A stretch of 64,000 nt of DNA from Methylobacterium sp. Leaf118. GTDB lineage: Bacteria; Pseudomonadota; Alphaproteobacteria; Rhizobiales; Beijerinckiaceae. Of this stretch, positions 61,367 to 64,000 are shown one piece after another. The position numbers and the translations under genes are program-made. The notes under the pieces are model-generated. The model had not been told where the DNA came from. It was given only the letters and a program-made list of their open reading frames with translations, and made no database searches. Numbering within the stretch: position 1 is the stretch's first letter; every line of letters begins with the position of its first letter. The stretch covers positions 40,113-104,112 of the forward strand of contig NZ_CAKLBV010000010.1 in NCBI RefSeq assembly GCF_920984675.1, written 5' to 3'.

Positions 61367-63130
61367 TCACCCCGCCAGCGCGAAGGCCGGATCGTCGGCG
61401 AAACCGCCGCCGGTCAGGATCGCCTGTTCCAGCCCGGAGGCGGCGGGCAGCAGGTTCTCGGCGAAGAAGCGGGCGAGCGCGATGCGGGCAGGATGGGCCG
61501 GGTCGGTCTCGCCGGCTCTCACGGCCGCGCTCGCAGCGAGGCCCGCTTGCGCGAGGCAGGTGGCGCCCTGGACGAGGCCGAACAGGCGCAGATACGGGCT
61601 GGCACCGGGCAGCGCCTCCTGCGGGCGGTTGGAGCCCAAGGCCTTCATGAGGAAGCTCGTCGCCCGGTCGAGGGCGCCGATCCCCTCGCGCAGGCGCGGC
61701 GCCGCGAGGCCGAAGCCCGGGGCGCCGTCCTTCACCAGCGCCTCCGCCACCCGCCGCATGGTGGCAATCTGCGCGCCCACCGTGGCGCCGCCGTTGAGGG
61801 GCAGCTTGCGGGTGACGAGGTCGATCGCCTGGATGCCGTTGGTGCCCTCGTAGATCCCCAGGATCCGCGCGTCGCGCATGAGCTGGGCCGCGCCCGTCTC
61901 CTCCACGAAGCCCATGCCGCCATGGACCTGCACGCCGAGCGAGGTCACCTCGTTGGCGATGTCGGTGGAGAAGGCCTTCGCCACCGGCGTCAGCAGCGAG
62001 GCGCGGTCATGGGCCGCGCGGCCCTCGGGGCCGTGCGCGGCGTCCAGCGCCTGGGCGGTGAGGTAGCAGATCCCGCGCGCCGCCGCCGTGGAGGCTCGCA
62101 TCGTCAGCAGCATGCGCTGCACGTCCGCATGCGCGACGATGGCGCTGACCGGCTCGGCCGCGCCCGGCGCCCGGCCCTGGCGCCGTTCGCGGGCATAGGC
62201 GAGCGCCGTCTGCGTGGCGGCCTCGGCCACGCCGACGCCCTGCAGCCCGACATTGAGCCGGGCCGAGTTCATCATCGTGAACATGCAGGCGAGCCCCCGG
62301 TTCTCCTCGCCGATGAGCCAGCCGATCGCGCCGCCGCCATCGCCGAAGGCCATGGAGCAGGTGGGCGAGGCGTGGATGCCGAGCTTGTGCTCAAGTCCGG
62401 AGCAGCGCAGGTCGTTGCGGGTGCCGTCGGGCAGCACCTTCGGCACGAGGAACAGGGAGATGCCGCGGGTGCCCGCGGGCGCGTCCGTGAGGCGGGCCAG
62501 CACGAGGTGGCAGATGTTGTCCGTGAGATCGTGCTCGCCGTAGGTGATGTAGATCTTGGCCCCGGTGATCCGGTAGCGGCCCTCGCCGTCGGGCGCGGCC
62601 CGGCTGCGCAGGCCCGCGAGGTCCGAGCCGGCCTGCGGCTCGGTCAGGTTCATGGTCGCGGTCCACTCGCCCGAGACGAGTTTTCCGAGATAGCGCTCTT
62701 TCAGCGCGTCGGAGCCGTGGGCGGCGAGCGCCTCGATCCCGCCGGCGGTGAGCAGGGGGCACAGGCCGAAGGCGAGGCTGGCCCCGTTCCACATCTCGGT
62801 GCAGGCGGCGGCGAGGAGATGCGGCAGGCCCTGGCCGCCATGCTCGGGCGCGGCCCGCACGCCGTTCCAGCCGCCCTCCACGAAGGCCCGGTAGGCCGCG
62901 GCCCAGCCCGGCGGGGTGGTGACGGCGCCGTCCGCGAAGGGCGTGCCGTGCCGGTCGCCCGCGCGGTTCAAGGGCGCGATCACCCCGGCGGCGAACCGGG
63001 CCGCCTCGTCGAGGATCGCCGTCGCGTCGTCGGGGCCGATCTCGGCGGCGTTCCGCGCCAGCACCGCATCGAGCCCGGCCACGTGGCGCAGGGTGAAGGC
63101 GATCTCCGCGACGGGGGGGCGATAGGTCAT
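61367..63130 (-). CDS. Acyl-CoA dehydrogenase, DmdC-like
   Basis: The 587-residue protein is of the long acyl-CoA dehydrogenase branch that includes DmdC (3-methylmercaptopropionyl-CoA dehydrogenase): LTEPQAGSDLAGLRSRAAPD, KIYITYGEHDLTDNICHLVL, EHKLGIHASPTCSMAFGD, QVHGGMGFVEETGAAQLMRD and YEGTNGIQAIDLVTRKL, plus an additional C-terminal domain. The ATG at 63130 is preferred; the frame extends further upstream through non-coding-like sequence. The DmdB-like ligase at 22-24 kb may provide a related substrate. Substrate not proven. Confidence 0.9.
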   Translation of the reverse strand: MTYRPPVAEIAFTLRHVAGLDAVLARNAAEIGPDDATAILDEAARFAAGVIAPLNRAGDRHGTPFADGAVTTPPGWAAAYRAFVEGGWNGVRAAPEHGGQGLPHLLAAACTEMWNGASLAFGLCPLLTAGGIEALAAHGSDALKERYLGKLVSGEWTATMNLTEPQAGSDLAGLRSRAAPDGEGRYRITGAKIYITYGEHDLTDNICHLVLARLTDAPAGTRGISLFLVPKVLPDGTRNDLRCSGLEHKLGIHASPTCSMAFGDGGGAIGWLIGEENRGLACMFTMMNSARLNVGLQGVGVAEAATQTALAYARERRQGRAPGAAEPVSAIVAHADVQRMLLTMRASTAAARGICYLTAQALDAAHGPEGRAAHDRASLLTPVAKAFSTDIANEVTSLGVQVHGGMGFVEETGAAQLMRDARILGIYEGTNGIQAIDLVTRKLPLNGGATVGAQIATMRRVAEALVKDGAPGFGLAAPRLREGIGALDRATSFLMKALGSNRPQEALPGASPYLRLFGLVQGATCLAQAGLAASAAVRAGETDPAHPARIALARFFAENLLPAASGLEQAILTGGGFADDPAFALAG

Positions 63131-63148
63131 GGATCCGCTCGACATCCT

Positions 63149-63192
63149 GTCCGCCGGCGCCTTACCGTTTGTCCGCTGGCGCCTTGCCGTTT
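63149..63192. repeat. 22-bp direct repeat in the divergent promoter region
   Basis: Two adjacent 22-bp copies (63149-63170, 63171-63192), each running from GTCCGC to CCGTTT, differ at two positions. They lie between the divergent DmdC-like and Sua5/TsaC genes and may be tandem regulator-binding sites. Confidence 0.85.
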
Positions 63193-63260
63193 GACGGTGC
63201 GCGCCCGGCGGGGCTACGGCCGGTCCGTTGCCCCTCTCGCGCGAGCCCCTTCCCTCCGAC

Positions 63261-64000
63261 ATGGACGGACCCTCGTCAATCGTCCCCCCGGCCACCCTGC
63301 GGCTGCCCGCCGACGGGTCCGGCCTCGCTCGGGCCGCCGCCCTGATCCGGGCGGGCCGCCTCGTCGCCCTGCCCACCGAGACGGTCTACGGCCTCGGCGC
63401 CGACGCCGCCGATCCGGTGGCGGTCGCCGCGATCTACGCCGCCAAGGACCGTCCGAGCTTCAACCCGCTGATCGCCCATGTGGCGACCCCCGAGGCGGCC
63501 TTCGCCGAGGGCGTGTTCGACGCGCAGGCCCGCGACCTCGCGCGCGCCTTCTGGCCGGGTCCCCTGACCCTGGTGGTGCCGGTGGCGCCCGGCGGCACGG
63601 TCTGCGACCTCGCCCGGGCCGGGCTGGCCAGCGTCGCCCTGCGGGTGCCGGCCCACGCCATCGCCCGCGCCCTCCTGGCCCGGGTCGGATGCCCGGTGGC
63701 GGCGCCCTCGGCCAACCGCTCGGGGCGGGTCAGCCCGACGCGGGCGGAGCATGTTCTGGCCGATCTCGACGGGCGGATCGCGGCCGTGCTCGACGGGGGC
63801 GACTGCCCGGTCGGGATCGAGTCGAGCGTGGTCGCCTGCCTCGGCGGCAGGCCCCGCCTGCTGCGGCCCGGCGGCGTGACCCGCGCGGACCTGGCCGCCG
63901 TGCTGGGATATGCGCCCGAAACGGGCGGGGCGGCGGAGGCCCACGATCCCGGGGCCGGGCTCCTCGGGCCGGGCCTGCTCGCCTCGCATTACGCCCCGCG
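63261..64000 (+). CDS. Sua5/TsaC-type L-threonylcarbamoyladenylate synthase (partial)
   Basis: The gene runs off the right edge after about 246 codons. The enzyme makes threonylcarbamoyl-AMP from threonine, bicarbonate and ATP for the t6A modification of tRNA. Family motifs are LVALPTETVYGLGADA, AAKDRPSFNPLIAHV, FWPGPLTLVVP, VALRVPAHAIARALL, VAAPSANRSGRVSPT and GIESSVVACLGGRPRLLRPG. The visible end (GPGLLASHYAPR) is the start of the extra Sua5 domain, so it is the long (Sua5) form. ATG 63261 is the first start. Confidence 0.94.
   Translation, partial: MDGPSSIVPPATLRLPADGSGLARAAALIRAGRLVALPTETVYGLGADAADPVAVAAIYAAKDRPSFNPLIAHVATPEAAFAEGVFDAQARDLARAFWPGPLTLVVPVAPGGTVCDLARAGLASVALRVPAHAIARALLARVGCPVAAPSANRSGRVSPTRAEHVLADLDGRIAAVLDGGDCPVGIESSVVACLGGRPRLLRPGGVTRADLAAVLGYAPETGGAAEAHDPGAGLLGPGLLASHYAP

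Overview
The window is very GC-rich (except one island), densely coded DNA of an alphaproteobacterium, most likely Methylobacterium or Methylorubrum. The genus call rests on gene order and protein type, with no database search: recG / sdhE-mfd, a suf operon with two cysteine desulfurases, a TrcR (DUF1013) cell-cycle regulator and a DUF6481 gene next to a cold-shock gene. No rRNA, tRNA, IS element, phage or CRISPR array was found.

Layout. 1-5.2 kb: 5' part of glmU, a GlcG/HbpS-type heme-binding protein, a YCII (DGPF) protein coupled to an ECF42-type sigma factor, and a DUF502 membrane protein. 5.4-13.4 kb: the DNA repair block recG, sdhE, mfd, interrupted by a strikingly AT-rich CheR-like methyltransferase gene. 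13.7-19.4 kb: cold-shock protein, small stress-type proteins, a degenerate receiver protein, a degenerate AMP-binding protein, and a histidine kinase with an ETR1-type ethylene-binding domain plus its partner response regulator. 19.7-24 kb: a six-repeat RTX protein and an acyl-CoA synthetase. 24.3-27.8 kb: a tightly packed operon for lipid-linked sugar transfer (GT39, GT2, LAB_N, DUF2721). 27.7-40 kb: housekeeping and metabolic genes (ABC-F ATPase, acyl-CoA dehydrogenase, WrbA with a divergent LysR regulator, TrcR, MFS transporter, a lone OppC-like permease, hydrolase).

40.2-48.3 kb is the Fe-S cluster assembly operon: IscS-like cysteine desulfurase, sufB, sufC, sufD, sufS, sufT and sufA. Two palindromes resembling iron-control elements lie upstream, a long hairpin sits between sufB and sufC, and a strong hairpin terminator closes the operon. 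48.4-55.5 kb: PilZ protein, HIT hydrolase, CDF metal transporter, Ada DNA-alkylation repair protein, M20 amidohydrolase, a GNAT protein and an SRAP-type abasic-site protein. 55.5-59.2 kb: a FAH-family protein and a complete class I P450 set (ferredoxin, ferredoxin reductase, P450). 59.4-64 kb: aspS, a DmdC-like acyl-CoA dehydrogenase and the start of a Sua5/TsaC gene.

The most interesting items are the ethylene-receptor-like kinase with all seven compared ligand-binding residues at a constant offset from ETR1; the AT-rich methyltransferase inside the conserved recG/sdhE-mfd block; the three-gene P450 system whose ferredoxin lacks one cluster cysteine; the ECF42 pair with a plausible self-recognised promoter; and the regulatory signals around the suf operon. 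Several families of hairpin-rich interspersed repeats lie between genes.
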